This document shows, piece by piece, positions 48,593 to 61,190 of a stretch of DNA of 64,000 nucleotides. Source of the DNA: Asterias amurensis (Eukaryota > Echinodermata > Asteroidea > Forcipulatida > Asteriidae); NCBI RefSeq assembly GCF_032118995.1, contig NC_092657.1:803891-867890 (forward strand), given 5' to 3'. The notes below the pieces were generated by a model. That model saw only the letters and a list, made by a program, of their open reading frames with translations. It did no database searches and had not been told where the DNA came from. Position 1 is the stretch's first letter, and the number at the start of each line of letters is the position of its first letter. The translations under genes were made by a program, and so were the position numbers.

Positions 48593-50359
48593 AAACTTAG
48601 ATAGTAGTTTCTTTATCATCCTGAGGAATGTTAACAATCTTGTAGACTTCGGCACTCCCACCAAAGCCTTCTAGCAAGACATTCATTTATCATTCTCTCT
48701 CCCTACCCGTATTAGTTTCAATCAACCTACAATTTTTTCTCCAGACAATTTTTCTCCATGATACCGATTAACGAGCCCTTTTTTGCATGCAGGTATTTGT
48801 TGGTAATTAAAGTGTAACGGGAGATGTGGGATGTACTTTTTTACGAAGGATTTGACACTTTGATGAATTACGACCGAGAAGCGACAAGGGAGCGTGGTGT
48901 CGTCAATCATTTCCGCCGTCCAATAGACGCGTCACACGGCAGGTGCTTCTGAGGAAAATCCACTCAGATTGTTGAGATTGCTTTGTTCTAATCAGTAAAC
49001 AAACTGCTTGATGTGAAAATTTGTCCTCGAATGCTACAATTCGTCCTCGAATGCAAAAATTCGTGCTTTCAAGTTGGAACTTTATTCTTGATATCTTAAT
49101 ATTTTATCATCTGTTTGACGATTTGAAATTCTGTTCGTATGACGCACACATAGGCTAAAATAAACCTTGCTTTTTGCGCCATCAAATTTGACAGCATTTC
49201 ATTCTATCTCTAATGCATTGGTAGGCCTAGTGATAGTTACGATCAGTGAGAATTTTTGTTGAAAGTATACTAGGACACTTTCTAGCTGATGAAAGTAAAC
49301 GTCGTTACTCGATGAGTACCGACAAATTTGTGCAGAACCTCGACAATAATTACAACTGTATGCCTACATTTCGATCACCCAGCCTTCATCATTGAATTCT
49401 ATTAAACTCCTGCTCTTGAAAAACGGTGTCTATTTTCAAAAGACAGTTCTAAAGAGGCACACCCATTTTAGAAGTTGCACTTTTCAATTTAACACTATAA
49501 TTTTGAAGCTCTAAAGATAAAATTGGTGTCCCATTCAATTTATTTATTATAAACTTGTGTAGGCCTAGTAGGCCCCATTGGCAAAGCTTTCAAGGACTCG
49601 CTATTCATGTCGACCGTTAAGCTTTGCTATACCGCCCTCTGTTGGGTTTGAAATGCCAGTGACAAAAAATGGGAAAAACTTTCGAGTACACTCGTCACTT
49701 ATTGTCAACAAAACAGTTGGTAAAAACACTCCTGAGCTCTCAAAAAATCCTCTCCCTTTTCCTTGAGATTCAGTAGGAATAATTAGCACAAAAAAAATCT
49801 AAACAATGGGTGGATTTGTTACTTTACAGAGGCCTTTCACGGAAGAGTTAAGTAACTCATGAATATTTATGAGAAAAAAGTCACGCACATGATTCATTAT
49901 TCATAAACCGACCAATACACACGCAGCAACCAAGACGCCGCATATTGCAATGCATACAATAACCGCATGCCATGTACAATATACACGCGAGTGATCCACA
50001 CACAGTGTATACATTCACAGCGTACGTGTGTATGGACTTGAAAGAGTATTTCTGTCACTAATTTCAGCAAGAATTTCGATTGTCTATTGTTATTTTTCAC
50101 CGTTCGTGGACCAGGAATAAAAGTTAAAATACCTGATACCAATTGTGGATACACAGATTAACAGACGTATGTGGTTTCTTCTGCGGCTTTCATTGTCTAC
50201 AAAGAGGAAATTCCGACTGCTTCAAAGGAACTTGATGTTGAGTTTGTGATTGGTGTCACCGTGTTTACAGTGAATTCTTCCCCGTGCTTGAAACGTCTGC
50301 TCACGGCACACGTGTGTGCTCTGGTCACGGACGGTCTTGCTGTACTCGGACCGTCTGAA

Positions 50360-50367
50360 TATATAAA
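50360..50367 (+). promoter_or_regulatory. TATATAAA, possible TATA box of the ephrin-like gene
   Basis: It lies 50 bp before the ATG at 50417. A start site at the usual spacing would leave a 5' UTR of only about 25 nt, so it may equally be chance. Confidence 0.25.
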
Positions 50368-50416
50368 CTGGACTTGTTGCCCACATTTGCCATTTTATTA
50401 AGTTTCTTCTCTGGAT

Positions 50417-50556
50417 ATGTTTGAAAGGCGACTGAGAGAAATGGATTGGAACTTGCCTAGCCCCAAATGGATTTTTGTATTTAACATTTTGCTGTTTTTG
50501 CTCCGAGTGTCACTGGCGAAGACTTTGGCGACAATTCACTGGGACAAAAATTCAAA
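50417..50556 (+). CDS. ephrin-like gene, first coding exon (signal peptide and start of ephrin domain)
   Basis: The open frame starts MFERRLREMDWNLPSPKW, with an in-frame TAA 18 nt upstream. Met9 could be an alternative start. A hydrophobic signal core WIFVFNILLFLLRVSLA is followed by KTLATIHWDKNSK and the donor GTAAGT. Vertebrate EFNB1, as I recall it, has LAKNLEPVSWSSLNPK at the same place, and its exon 1 also ends inside that Lys codon after two bases (46 codons + 2 here). Ephrins are membrane-bound ligands of Eph receptor kinases used in cell-contact guidance. No later exon is in the window, so A or B class cannot be told. The call rests on a short match plus exon phase. Confidence 0.65.
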
Positions 50557-52464
50557 GTAAGTCTTTACAACATTTTATTCAAATATCGAACGGTTTTCAT
50601 GTTTATATATTTTGTATCAGTAACCATATTTTTTCAAGAAATTTGAGTTAGTTTTAATTTTTGTCTTCCCATTTTGTTTTTCTTGAGACTTTTTGTGCGG
50701 GCCTTTTTTTTCGGAAATAATTTTAGATTTTGTATTTTGTTTCAAGAGAATGTTTTTTTTTATTTACATTTTCCCCAAAGTATTTAGGTTTTATTATTGT
50801 TATGGAGTATGTGTTTATGAAACATAAAGATAAGTTTAAGCCTTTCGTATTTTACTTCCAAAATGAAAGTGGAATGTTGTGTTGTGTATTGCCGGATACC
50901 GCCTGCTGCCGGTTTTAGTCGATGCTCGCCTGCCGTGTTTCCTTCGTAGACAACGGTACCCAAACCCGCACACAACCAAAACAATTTTTAATCTTCGGTA
51001 CTTATCCTCCCTAATTCCACCCAACCTACCCATACATGGAGAAGATTATCTGAACTTCCTTTAGCTAACCTCACATAGAGCCATTAATCTAATCTTATTT
51101 TGGATGAGTCTAATTCTTGCACATCCCAAATCTTCCGGCATCCACCCACCATGTTTCCAATGCAATGGCTGGTGCATTGTACACTTGTTGTACCCACACA
51201 ACAAAACGTCTTGCGTAACAAGTTCGATTTTTACTCCAGTGGTAGTGTCTGGCCTGTCTTATAGCGGCCACTTTCTCTCCTCCCAAGAATACTTAAGTAG
51301 CTTTTATTGACAGTATTATGTGTTTAGGGGAAGTTAAAGGCAAAACAAGTGCCCAAGGTTCCTATGAAAAGAATTCCACACATTTTTCGATGACTCCTGT
51401 TTTTGTAACTGGACGACCAATTTCATCATAAATTTATGTATTTTGACAAAGCTATTTGTTGTTGGTACCGAACCCAGTTCGGATATAGAAACAGAACACG
51501 AATGTTGATGCGGTTCTGTTTCCATCACAACACAAAAATTACACTAACTTTGAACATAATAACTTTGAAATTATACTTCAACAACTTAAAGTACATGATT
51601 TAATTAACTTACTTTAGGTGAACACAATTTTTGTTATAACCATAGAGAAAAGCTGATCAGAAAAATTATCATCAGAAGTGTCTTAGTTTCTATTAAAAAA
51701 CCCTCTAAAAGTAACAGTATTTTGTGAAAAACTTGATGAAAACATCATACTGTATCATATCTTTGACAATTAGTTCTGGTTCAGAGTAATCAAGATTTTA
51801 GCAAGGATTTGTTATAAAAAGGGTATCATAATATTTTAAAACTGGGTGTCCAAATTGCTCACTCACATAACAGTACATGTAAACGCTAATGACATTTTAC
51901 AGGGTTTCCAAATGACACACATTCCCCCTCTGGCTAACACTATGAACTGATAACTCTACTTTGTAATGATTTTATTCTGTTAACCCAGTCAGTTTCCCTA
52001 GTGGTTTATTATTACTTGATAGTATTCTGTATCCGAAAATAAAAACCTACACTAAGAGACACTAAGCACTTCACACATTCTAGGCCCCTCCATGAAACAA
52101 AAACCTTACAAGTCCAATGTTGTTGACACCTTAGTGGTCTTATCTAGTGAAATAAACCACATCAGACAAACCTACACTACAGACTGACAAGATCATGTTG
52201 ATAAACAAAGCCCCTGATACACAATACAAACACTGGAGCGGTTTCAGCTGAGGTGGATGCATGTTTGGCATGTTTGGGTTGGAGAGGAAGTACAACTAGT
52301 TTAGAATTGATGTGTAAAATTTTCGTTATTCTCAGCGAAACACTATACCTACTTCAACCTTTAGTAGGTCTGTAATATTCTTTATCCCCGATGCAAATTT
52401 AACATCTCTTATATCATTGCTGTACCCGCTGCAAAAGCATAGGATTCGAACTGCCTCTAGCTAC

Positions 52465-52625
52465 CAGGCAACCTTGGTAGTCTACATGTAGTTGGTAAGA
52501 CACTGCTCTAGAATTGCAAGGGTCGTGGGTTCGAATCCCACCCGAGTAACATGCCTGTGATATTTTTTCACAGGACTCGGGAAAGTACTGAGTATACAGT
52601 GCTAACACACATCGGTGTATGGATA
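52465..52625 (+). mobile_element. tRNA-derived SINE, family S2, best copy
   Basis: GTAGTTGGTAAGACACTGCT (A box side), GTGGGTTCGAATCCCACC (B box), CGAGTAACATGCCTGTGA, body CGGGAAAGTACTGAGTATAC and ACACACATCGGTGTATGG. Confidence 0.7.
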
Positions 52626-53336
52626 AAAACCAAAATTAGTATTCTTTATCCCCAATGCAAATTTAACATAGGTCTGTCTCTTAGGTCTGTAATAATACAC
52701 ACTACAAGAAAAAACTGAAATACTGGATATTTAAAAACTGGGTGTCCAACGTGTTCACTTACAATACATTTGCAATGTTAACAGGGTGTCCAAATTTAGA
52801 ATAGGGTGTTTAAACGCACCAGACACCCCTCTGGCTAGCACTATAAAGTGTGGGATTTCTATAAACTACTAAAGGCCGTACAAGTCAAGTTAAAATAAAT
52901 GAGCAGCATGGTTGGCGATAAATGTAAGTGGAAATTGAACGAGGGAGCGTGTTTGAATTTATCCGCTGTTATCCGACTAGTTGAATTCATTCCATTAATC
53001 ACCCAACCTACTTCAGTAAGGTCTGATTAATAGCCCAGATCTACCTAGACTTCCTCTTGTTAAGATCCTTGAACTGTAAGAGTACAGTCAAGAAAATGTC
53101 TTGACTGAAGAAAATTCCTTGGGTTTTTAAAATATCTTTGGGGAATTACTTAAAATACTCTGTTGGGCGCTTAAAACCTTACAGATTAAAAACACATGGA
53201 TTACTTTTGCAATCTATTCCCATTGTGGTTTTGCAGAATTACTTCAAACTCTTGAAATTTGGTAACTGTGTTTTGTTTAGGAAATTATCTAAATAACCTG
53301 AGAAATAGAAACCTTGTTTGTGTTAAAGGTGTCCTT

Positions 53337-53360
53337 AAATTGAATTGAATTGAATTGAAT
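53337..53360. repeat. (TTGAA)n microsatellite
   Basis: Four tandem TTGAA-type units (ATTGAATTGAATTGAATTGA). Confidence 0.85.
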
Positions 53361-53461
53361 AAAATCAAAATTATTTCCCACAGTGCTGAATATAATTGAC
53401 ATTATAATCAAATAAACCTTTGACACCAGGGAAATGTTAAAGCAACATGTATTCAAGAAAA

Positions 53462-53580
53462 TAGAATTGGCTGTTGCAAACTGTTTGCCATCTACATGTA
53501 AAAGGAACTATGGTATAAATGCAAAAAATAGTAATTGGCCTGACGTTTAAACCCTTGCATAGTCTATCAACATGTATTCC
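53462..53580 (+). repeat. dispersed family H copy
   Basis: ATTGGCTGTTGCAAACTGTT, AAGGAACTATGGTATAAATG, GGCCTGACGTTTAAACCC. Confidence 0.5.
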
Positions 53581-54118
53581 ACACTGATTTTTAAGGATTA
53601 ATTTCCATGCAAAAAATATTGTTCATGTTAATGATCTCTACCACTTTGAGTTTGCATTAAATCTTTTTTTTGTGGGTCCATCACCAAATATGGCCGAACT
53701 AATTGGAAACATGGCCAGCAGGCTTCTAACGTTAAAACCTGGCTGAAGGTATATGAATATTTAATACGCAACCAGAAACCCAATAGTACTGATGGCTCCG
53801 AGTGCCATTTTGGCCTGTACACAATACAAAAAAACACGCTCTCACATGCGAGAGACCACTGTAGAAATTAAATACAGAATGCCTAAGGAGAGTACGACCT
53901 GAAAATTTCACTAAATTTCTGGAGCCCTTTATGTTGGCTTGTGACTATAACTGCTTGTAGTTGTGCAGTGCTTGCTGCAACCTGGTTGTTGTCTGTTCAT
54001 AAGCGTTATTATTTCTTAATAACATTTCTTTTTTTTTGTGCAGCTCCTCTCCTATTCTCTTATCATTGCATTCCTGCCTATCTTGTTTGGTAGAAACTTG
54101 TTAAGCACTACTGTCTGC

Positions 54119-54493
54119 TTAAAGCCACTGGACACTTTTGGAACAGACGAAGAAAAAAAAGTTTACAGAATTACAAATATTTACAGGGTTTACAGAAGGT
54201 TATGGTGAAAGACTTCTCTTGAAATATTATTCCATGAAATGCTTTACTTTTTGAGAAAACATTAAAACATTTGTCAATTTTCGATATATTGAGAATTACA
54301 GGTTTATTTTAAACATAAAATGCCACGGCGAAACGTGCAGAAACAAGGGTGGGTTTTCCCGTTATTTTCTCCCGACTCCGATGACCGATTGAGCCTAAAT
54401 TTTCACAGGTTTGTTATTTTGTATATAAGTTGTGATACACGAAGTGTGGGGTTTTGGACAATACTGTTTACCAAAAGTGTCCAATGGCTTTAA
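54119..54493. mobile_element. TTAA-flanked MITE, diverged family A (A7)
   Basis: TTAA lies at both ends; the element starts AGCCACTGGACACTTTTGG and ends CCAAAAGTGTCCAATGGCT. The right half keeps TTTTCACAGGTTTGTTATTT of family A; the left half differs, so it is a subfamily. Confidence 0.75.
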
Positions 54494-55092
54494 GTAGCTC
54501 TGTGATATTACACTCGCATTCATTCATGGTTCATCTTGAAGCATCTTTAGGAACACCTTCTTTTCACCACACCTTTTTATATCAGTCGTGTAAAACAAAA
54601 TACAACTACAGTCAACTCTCGTTGTAACAAGATCGCTCGGACTGGCCAAATTGCCTCTTTATCACAAGGACACTTGGCAGTTTTTGATTAAACATCTAAA
54701 ACTAAAGGTGTAGCCTAATACAGCCATTATGATATAATCTTTATAACTAAATGGTTTTATCCTTTTCATTGTAATATGAAACACATAATACTTGCAAATT
54801 TAGAAATATTACATCCTCGAATTGAATAACTCAAAACATAACGGACACTGATTTAATATTATTCATTAATTTCACTTCACTCAAGTGATGCCCCACAAAA
54901 CTGATCTAACTTATGAAGTATGTAATCAGTAATACGACTTCCCTAAAGCGAAAGACGACGTTAGAGAGAAGGAAAAAAATCTCCGCAGAGGACTGTGTGT
55001 AGTGGATGCCTCGTAGATCACTTGGAAACTATACTAAAAGCATCTCATTATTTGTAACAAGGTAGAGAGATCTAGCCATGCTGTGTCAGAAT

Positions 55093-55482
55093 TTAAAGGA
55101 ACACGTTGCCTTGGATCGGTCGAGTTGGTCTTTGAAAAGCGTTTGTAACCGTTTTTTATAAAATGCATATGGGTAGAAAGATGTTGTAAAAGTAGAATAC
55201 AATGATCCACACAAACATGCCTCGAAATTGCGTGGTTTTCCTTTTACCTTATCGACTAACACGTCGGCCATTTATGGGGGTCAAAATTTTGACTCCCATA
55301 AATGGCCGACCATGTTAGTTCGCACAGTAGAAGGAAAACCACGCAATTTCGAGGCAAACTTGTGTGGATCATTGTATTCTACTTTTAAAACATCTTTCCA
55401 ACCATATGCATTTTATAAAAAACGGTTACAAACGCTTTTGTTTTGACCAACTCGTCCGATCCAAGGCAACGTGTTCCTTTAA
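55093..55482. mobile_element. TTAA-flanked fold-back MITE, family B, copy B2
   Basis: TTAA lies at 55093-55096 and 55479-55482 around 382 bp. The arms AGGAACACGTTGCCTTGGAT and ATCCAAGGCAACGTGTTCCT are almost perfect; the centre is GTCAAAATTTTGACTCCCAT. Confidence 0.85.
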
Positions 55483-58058
55483 TGTTTTTCATCCTACCTG
55501 TTTTTTTTTTATCTGTACAAATTCTGTTAATTTAGAAAAACTTTTGACCTAATAATTTTATACTTTTTTCCCTGCCTTTTTATCATGTAAAGCTTAGTGA
55601 ATCTTGATCAAACCAAACCCACAAGATTCAGTTGTAGGCCTACAGTATGTGAAGATAAACAGGGTCATGTGGGTGCTAAGTAGCTTCAACTACAAAATGA
55701 ACATACTTTTCAAACATTACAATCCATTAATCATTATGTTTTGTTGAATTCTGGGGACTAAGGACTGCTTTAACTGATAATGATTTACATGAGATCAGGC
55801 AGACCTCTAAAATCAGAATCCAACAGTTTGGATGTTGAGTTTCCCCACAACCTTGGATTTTGTTTGAGAAAGGAAGTTACTTAGTAAATCATGAAGCTAA
55901 GGTTAAACTTCACTTGCTTGGTCCCACCCCTAAGGCAGTTCTGCTGATTTACAACGTGCACTTTGTAGATTTCCAACCTCACATGATGTCAACCAAATAA
56001 GTTTACCTCATTATGAGGCACCCTGTTGACTTTAAGTTTTGGACAAAGAAAATTTGGTTGGTTTTGTTTTGATTATGGAAATATTGTGTCATTTCCACTC
56101 ACCTTGGTTTCCTTATTATTCAAACCAACACAACTGAAGAAAACTGATTTGTAAATCTACCTCATTATGTGCCGCAAGAAAAGGTGAACAAATTCCACTC
56201 CTTCCCATTATAGCGGTTAACGTTGACCGTTTATTTATCCCCTTTTATGGCTTGCCTGTACCTTTTTACCTATTCAAGCCAAGAAACTGCAGTTTGAGCG
56301 CTTAGGGCTACTCTAGTCATTTAGTTGAAGCTGGGGTCGGGGCTGTTTGAGCTGAGAGAAACTCATCCTGTAGGTAGGCTTGACCTAAATATTACAGAGG
56401 GACTCGGCTTTTTTGCATTTCAACTCCCGTATTTTTTCAGGAGTGCAAGTTGTTTTTGTATGTGATTTTTTTCTCTACCCACTTTCTCTGGCGTTGAACA
56501 AAAGCAGTAATTTAGCCCAAATTAGAATAAATGCCATTTTTGTAGCTAGGTATTTATTCAGGATATTTTGTTTTGTTGTTGTGTGATGTTTATCTTTATA
56601 ATGAAAAGGCAGAAATTTAGCCCAATTGGCAATTGGGAATAAGAGGAGGGGCAAGTGTTATGAGATTATAGATTAAATCTGAAGAAAAAACCCCAATTCC
56701 AGCGTCACTTTTCGGGTTCAGAATGAACAAAACAGTTATTTACAATGTAGCCTAAACCATAATCATTTCCAATTATTATTGAAAGAGTAGGCTTATATCA
56801 ACATTTTCTTGAAATTTAACACTGGGTGTCCAAATTGTTCACTAACAATACATTTACATGTAAAAAAAGGGGTAAAAGAGGGTGTCTAAATTTAAAATAG
56901 GGTGTCAAAATGTAAAACATGGTGACCAAAAGATACCAAGACACTCCTCTGGCAAAACACTATGATTTTCAGGAAACATGCTCACCTTTGAACCATGATT
57001 ATGTACATGAACATTGTCAAGGCTGCAGGTACATGTATATCGAAAATGGCTTTATGCTAAAGAGTTGATAGGTAAAGTGGTAGTCTTTGTTCAATGGCAA
57101 CTCACCTTTACCATACGTTGTGCATTATAAATACTGGCTGACAGGGAGCAGATGCACAATGTCTGGATACTTTGCTCATTTTATGTGGTCATATACTATG
57201 GGTTTTGCGAGGAGCAGTTCTCTATATAGAAAAACTTTCATTGTGTAACTGGGAAATAAAGATTTAATTATAATAACACACCAAAGATAAATCATCTTTA
57301 AAAATATTTTTTAGTAAATTTGTGTTAGATCAAACATAATTGACCTCAAGAATAATCAAGAAAACGAAACAGATAAGGTGTGCAAACAAATTTTGTCTGA
57401 ATTTTTGTTGGAAACATCAGGTCATTAACTATTTTTGGCATTTACTAGGGGTCCTTTTGCTCGGTCAGCTGTTTTCACCAGCTAATTCTATTTTCTGAAA
57501 ATGATATTTGTATCCAATGTACTGGATTGTACCCCTTACTAAATTTGATTGACCGCTTATGAAAAACATTTAATTTTAGATGAGTCAACTTGTACATTGG
57601 ATACCTCACACCTCTATAAACGGATTCCCTAATATTTTATCCCCAAACTTTCATTGTCTAAGATTTCATGAAATCAACCATCTCATGATATCCAGTTGTT
57701 CAATTCAAATTCACAGCAAAGATATAAATGGTGAGACCTATGCTACAGACAAAATCACCTGTAATATAAGTACCGCCTTATTTAATAAACCTTGTGGTTT
57801 GTTACTGGATTATTAAATAAAGATATCAATTTGGATTGAAAAACATCTCCACTCATCAATCAGAAGAAATCACAAACTCTGAAGAAAATATGACCAAGTA
57901 GAATTCTTAATCTCAAGACTCAAGATGTCTAGCAAGTAATGTAGAGCAATGATATCTTAGATGCTTCCCCTAGGCTTATACAAAACCACCATGACTTCAT
58001 CTGTAAGCTGTCTTCGTTAAGTCTATATTCTCGTTTTCCTTGCCAGAGTCTTAGACTC

Positions 58059-58455
58059 TTAAAGACACTGGAAACACTTGGTAATTACTTTTTAAAGATA
58101 TATTAGCAAAAATTTTACTTGGTAAAGAGCATTGGAGAGCTGTAGATAGTATAAAACATTGTAAGAACGACTCTCTGAAGTACAGTGTTTTAGTGTTTTA
58201 AAGAGAGGTACTTTCTCACGCAAATATTTGAGTCTGAGAAAGACTTCAAACCTGAAGCCTTTCTTAGGCATATGATAGCACACAAATTTTGTGCAACAAG
58301 GGTGTTTTTTCCCTCTAATTATTTTCTCGCAATTTCGATTACCAATTGAGTCAAAATTTTCACAGATTTGTATATTGCATGCATATATGTTGAGATACAC
58401 CAAGTGAGAATACTGGCCATTCACAATTACTAAACATATATATCCATGCCTTTAA
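58059..58455. mobile_element. TTAA-flanked MITE, diverged family A (A8)
   Basis: Starts TTAAAGACACTGGAAACAC, ends CATGCCTTTAA, and holds TGTGCAACAAGGGTG and ATTTTCACAGATTTG. The ends are more decayed than in A1-A5. Confidence 0.6.
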
Positions 58456-58979
58456 AAAAGGAAATGTCAACCCCTTGTTGGGAAGACTCAGGTAATGCCA
58501 TATGTACATGAACTGACGTTTACAGCAATATGAGTGTGAGGTTGGGCGCTGGTAATCTTATGCTGGATTGAAAAGCTTTCCTTTAGGTAGAGACTAAATA
58601 GGTTAAAGGGGAACTGGAGAGGAATTTTTACGAATCTCGGCTTAGGCTTCGTCTTGTTCTGGGGGTACAGAGATACAAAATGTACATTGCTCTAAATAAT
58701 GGAGCCCAAGTCAGAGCCGGAACAAAGCCTGATTGGGAGAAAAACACTGGACTTTTTCAAACTCTTGGCTTTATGAGCGTTATGAGTTTAACAAACCGTA
58801 ATGCTTAGAATACCTTAAAACATGATGTTTATTTCGTTGGCGCATACATTATCTCATGATATTGGGTTAAGATATGTCTACGCTGTATGGATCACTGCAA
58901 ACTAACTCAGCCACAAAATTGATCTATAAACTCCTTCAAAGTGGGGGATATCTGCTCAGAACTACCCCTGCAGTTTTAC

Positions 58980-59197
58980 CTCGCTGATCGACAGAATTTT
59001 TGTTCGTTTAAGTGTTAGGCCAGTTGGGCTAGGCTCCTGCCATTGTTGTTGAGATGGGGAGATCACGCATTGTGGCTTGACCTCATGAAACCCAAGACAA
59101 TCTTCCCTCAAGCGAAGACCGTAGTCTGATATCGCTGCGTTTCTACAGTTTCTATAGGTGAGTCTGAAACCCAGACTACCCCCTGGGCTGGTACACA
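58980..59197 (-). CDS. possible orphan exon with a thrombospondin type 1-like pattern
   Basis: A 218-nt open block on the minus strand lies between an acceptor (pyrimidine-rich, ending GTGCCGTACAG) and a donor GTAAAA. It encodes CTSPGGSLGFRLTYRNC, then DCLGFHEVKPQC. The spacing R..YRNC ... DCxG....xxQC recalls a TSP1 repeat, but the expected CGG cysteine is a glycine and no partner exon was found. It may be chance or a relic. Confidence 0.22.
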
Positions 59198-59530
59198 CTG
59201 TACGGCACAGCAGATGCAGGGACCAAGCTAGGGCTAAGTGTTGAGTGATGCTCTTATTAAAATATTTGTCCACACAAGCATTGTTGTTATTTTTAGTCGC
59301 AGGGAAACATGTGTAATGTGTGTTTTTGTAATGTCTTCCTGACAATTTGCAATAGAAAGTTATTGAAGGCTTTTGTTACTGTGGAAAGTTCTAAAAAAGA
59401 GAAAGATGTAGTTTTTTTGTAGAGACTAGACTGGCAATTTGGAGTATTTTAGTCTCCTGAGCAATTTCCAGGAATAAAATTCAATTAATTGATTACTTCT
59501 TTCATTTGTAAACATTTATGAGAAATGGAA

Positions 59531-59650
59531 TTTAAGCTGTTGCAAATTGCTTACCAACCAAAAGGACCTATAAGTGCATAAAATAGTTAATGGCGTGACG
59601 ATCCGACCCTAGCAGAGTATTTCTCTAAGACTAATATTGCCAAATATGTA
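59531..59650 (+). repeat. dispersed family H copy
   Basis: AGCTGTTGCAAATTGCTTAC, CAACCAAAAGGACCTATAAG, AATGGCGTGACGATCCGACC. Confidence 0.5.
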
Positions 59651-60478
59651 CAAATCTAATGTAGCCATTGTGAGGAACAACCTGCATAAAAAAATAAAAC
59701 AAAGAATAAACCCTTAAAAAGAAGGCAAATTCTATTTTGCGCTATTAAAAACCCACACGCTGTGTTGTTTGTAAAAACAAAAACCAGACATCAAATTCCA
59801 TTATTGCTATAATTTCTACATGTTTGCTAAATTTCGCATCTGTATCAAAAGTTTTATATAAACATTATTTTCACATTTCGCTACATTTCAGTAAGTTTAA
59901 CAGCTTTCTTAGAATACTGTAATTTTGTTACATGTAGCTCGAAGTTCCACCTTTATGAAACCAAAAAGAAACCCCAATTATTCATGTTTAGCACTTCCAT
60001 TCTGTAGGAGAGAGACACAGACATAATCATCAAAAGACATCTTACTTCATCATTCATCTATGCAGCTGGATTCTACATTTTACAAAGCTAAAATTAATCC
60101 ACAGTTCGCATGTTATATGAACAAAACGTAGGTTAGCATCTTAAAAAATACACAATTGCTTCAGACACTGATATTAACAGACTATTAGGCCTAAATTATA
60201 ATAATTATAACAAAATAGTTTGTCCTTGATTAAGCTAACAAGAAAATACTTTGCAGCAATATCAATTAAGATAATGTACGCCTGCTCGTTAAAACTTCAC
60301 AAACATAACACTTAAAAACATCCACATAGTCACCCACATTTCCTGGCATAAATGCATCAATTTATTATAATAATTATTATTAAAATTTTTCACTTGAATG
60401 TTCTCCACAAGAAAAATCTTCCGAAGCAATATCAATCACGATGAATCCGGTCTGCAATAAATCACTTAACTTTAAAAC

Positions 60479-61190
60479 ATTTTCGGCAATTACCAAAATG
60501 AATCAAACGAGTGGTTCTAAAGCCTTTTAATGTACCATACGCCATACACTTGCAGTGAAAATAAATCACGAGTACCACACTCCCAACCACAGTACAAGAG
60601 GAGGTCAAAATAGGCAAGTGAATTTTATAAACACCATTTCTTATGCGTTCTTCTAAAACATTTTCGGCAATTACCAAAATGAATCAAAGGAGAGGTTTAT
60701 AAAGCTTTTAATGTACTAAAGTCCCTACTTGTAGTGACAATAAATCCTGAGTACCACACTCCTTACCACAGGACAAGAAGAGAGCATAAACAAAACCAAG
60801 CAAGGGAATTTATTTTTACACGATTTCTGATGCGTTTCTCTAAAAAAAAACAATTGGCAATTACCAAAATGAAAAAAGGACGGGTTATAAAGAGCCTCTA
60901 ATGTACCGTATGTCCCTAAATAAATCACCAGTACCACGCTCCTCAAGAAGTGAGGACATAAAAAAAACAGGCAAGTGAATTTATTAACACCATTTCTTAT
61001 GCATTCTTCTAAAAATATTTTCAGCAATTACCAAAATGAATCAAGGAGGGGTTTATAAAGCCCTCTAATGTACCGTGCCTTCCTACTTATAGTGAAAATA
61101 AATCACCAGTACCACCCTCCGCAAGAAGAGGGGATAAAAAAAAAACCAGGCAAGTGAATTTATTAACACCATTTCTTATGCGTTCCTCGC
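60479..61190. repeat. four-unit tandem repeat, units of about 167-190 bp
   Basis: CAATTACCAAAATGAA starts at 60487, 60668, 60858 and 61025. Each unit also has AATGTAC, AAATCACGAGTACCACACTC-like and GGCAAGTGAATTTAT words and ends near ACACCATTTCTTATGCGTTC. The units have diverged by substitutions and small indels. Confidence 0.85.

Larger units (their letters stand above)
45076..50416. other. NCKAP1 3' UTR and spacer to the ephrin-like gene
   Basis: It holds two family D elements (45786 and 46294), an S1b SINE (45952-46203), a family H copy (46440-46560), a family E copy (47385-47565) and a family A remnant with a nested D element (48208-48600). The part 48950-50350 has no repeat I recognise and probably includes the ephrin-like promoter and 5' UTR. 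Confidence 0.5.

Noticed and set aside
48597..48685. 29-codon minus-strand frame reading LLEGFGGSAEVYKIVNIPQD and ending ETTI
   Set aside because: The sequence looks protein-like and faintly recalls a kinase glycine loop, but there is no good acceptor, no partner exon and a stop just upstream. Too short to call.
48722..48910. 62-codon minus-strand frame starting MIDDTTLPCR
   Set aside because: No recognisable family and no clear donor to join it to anything. It lies in an otherwise empty spacer.
60462..61027. minus-strand frames with repeated LEERIRNGV..HFGNC words
   Set aside because: They arise from the 180-bp tandem repeat. The frame is not maintained across units.
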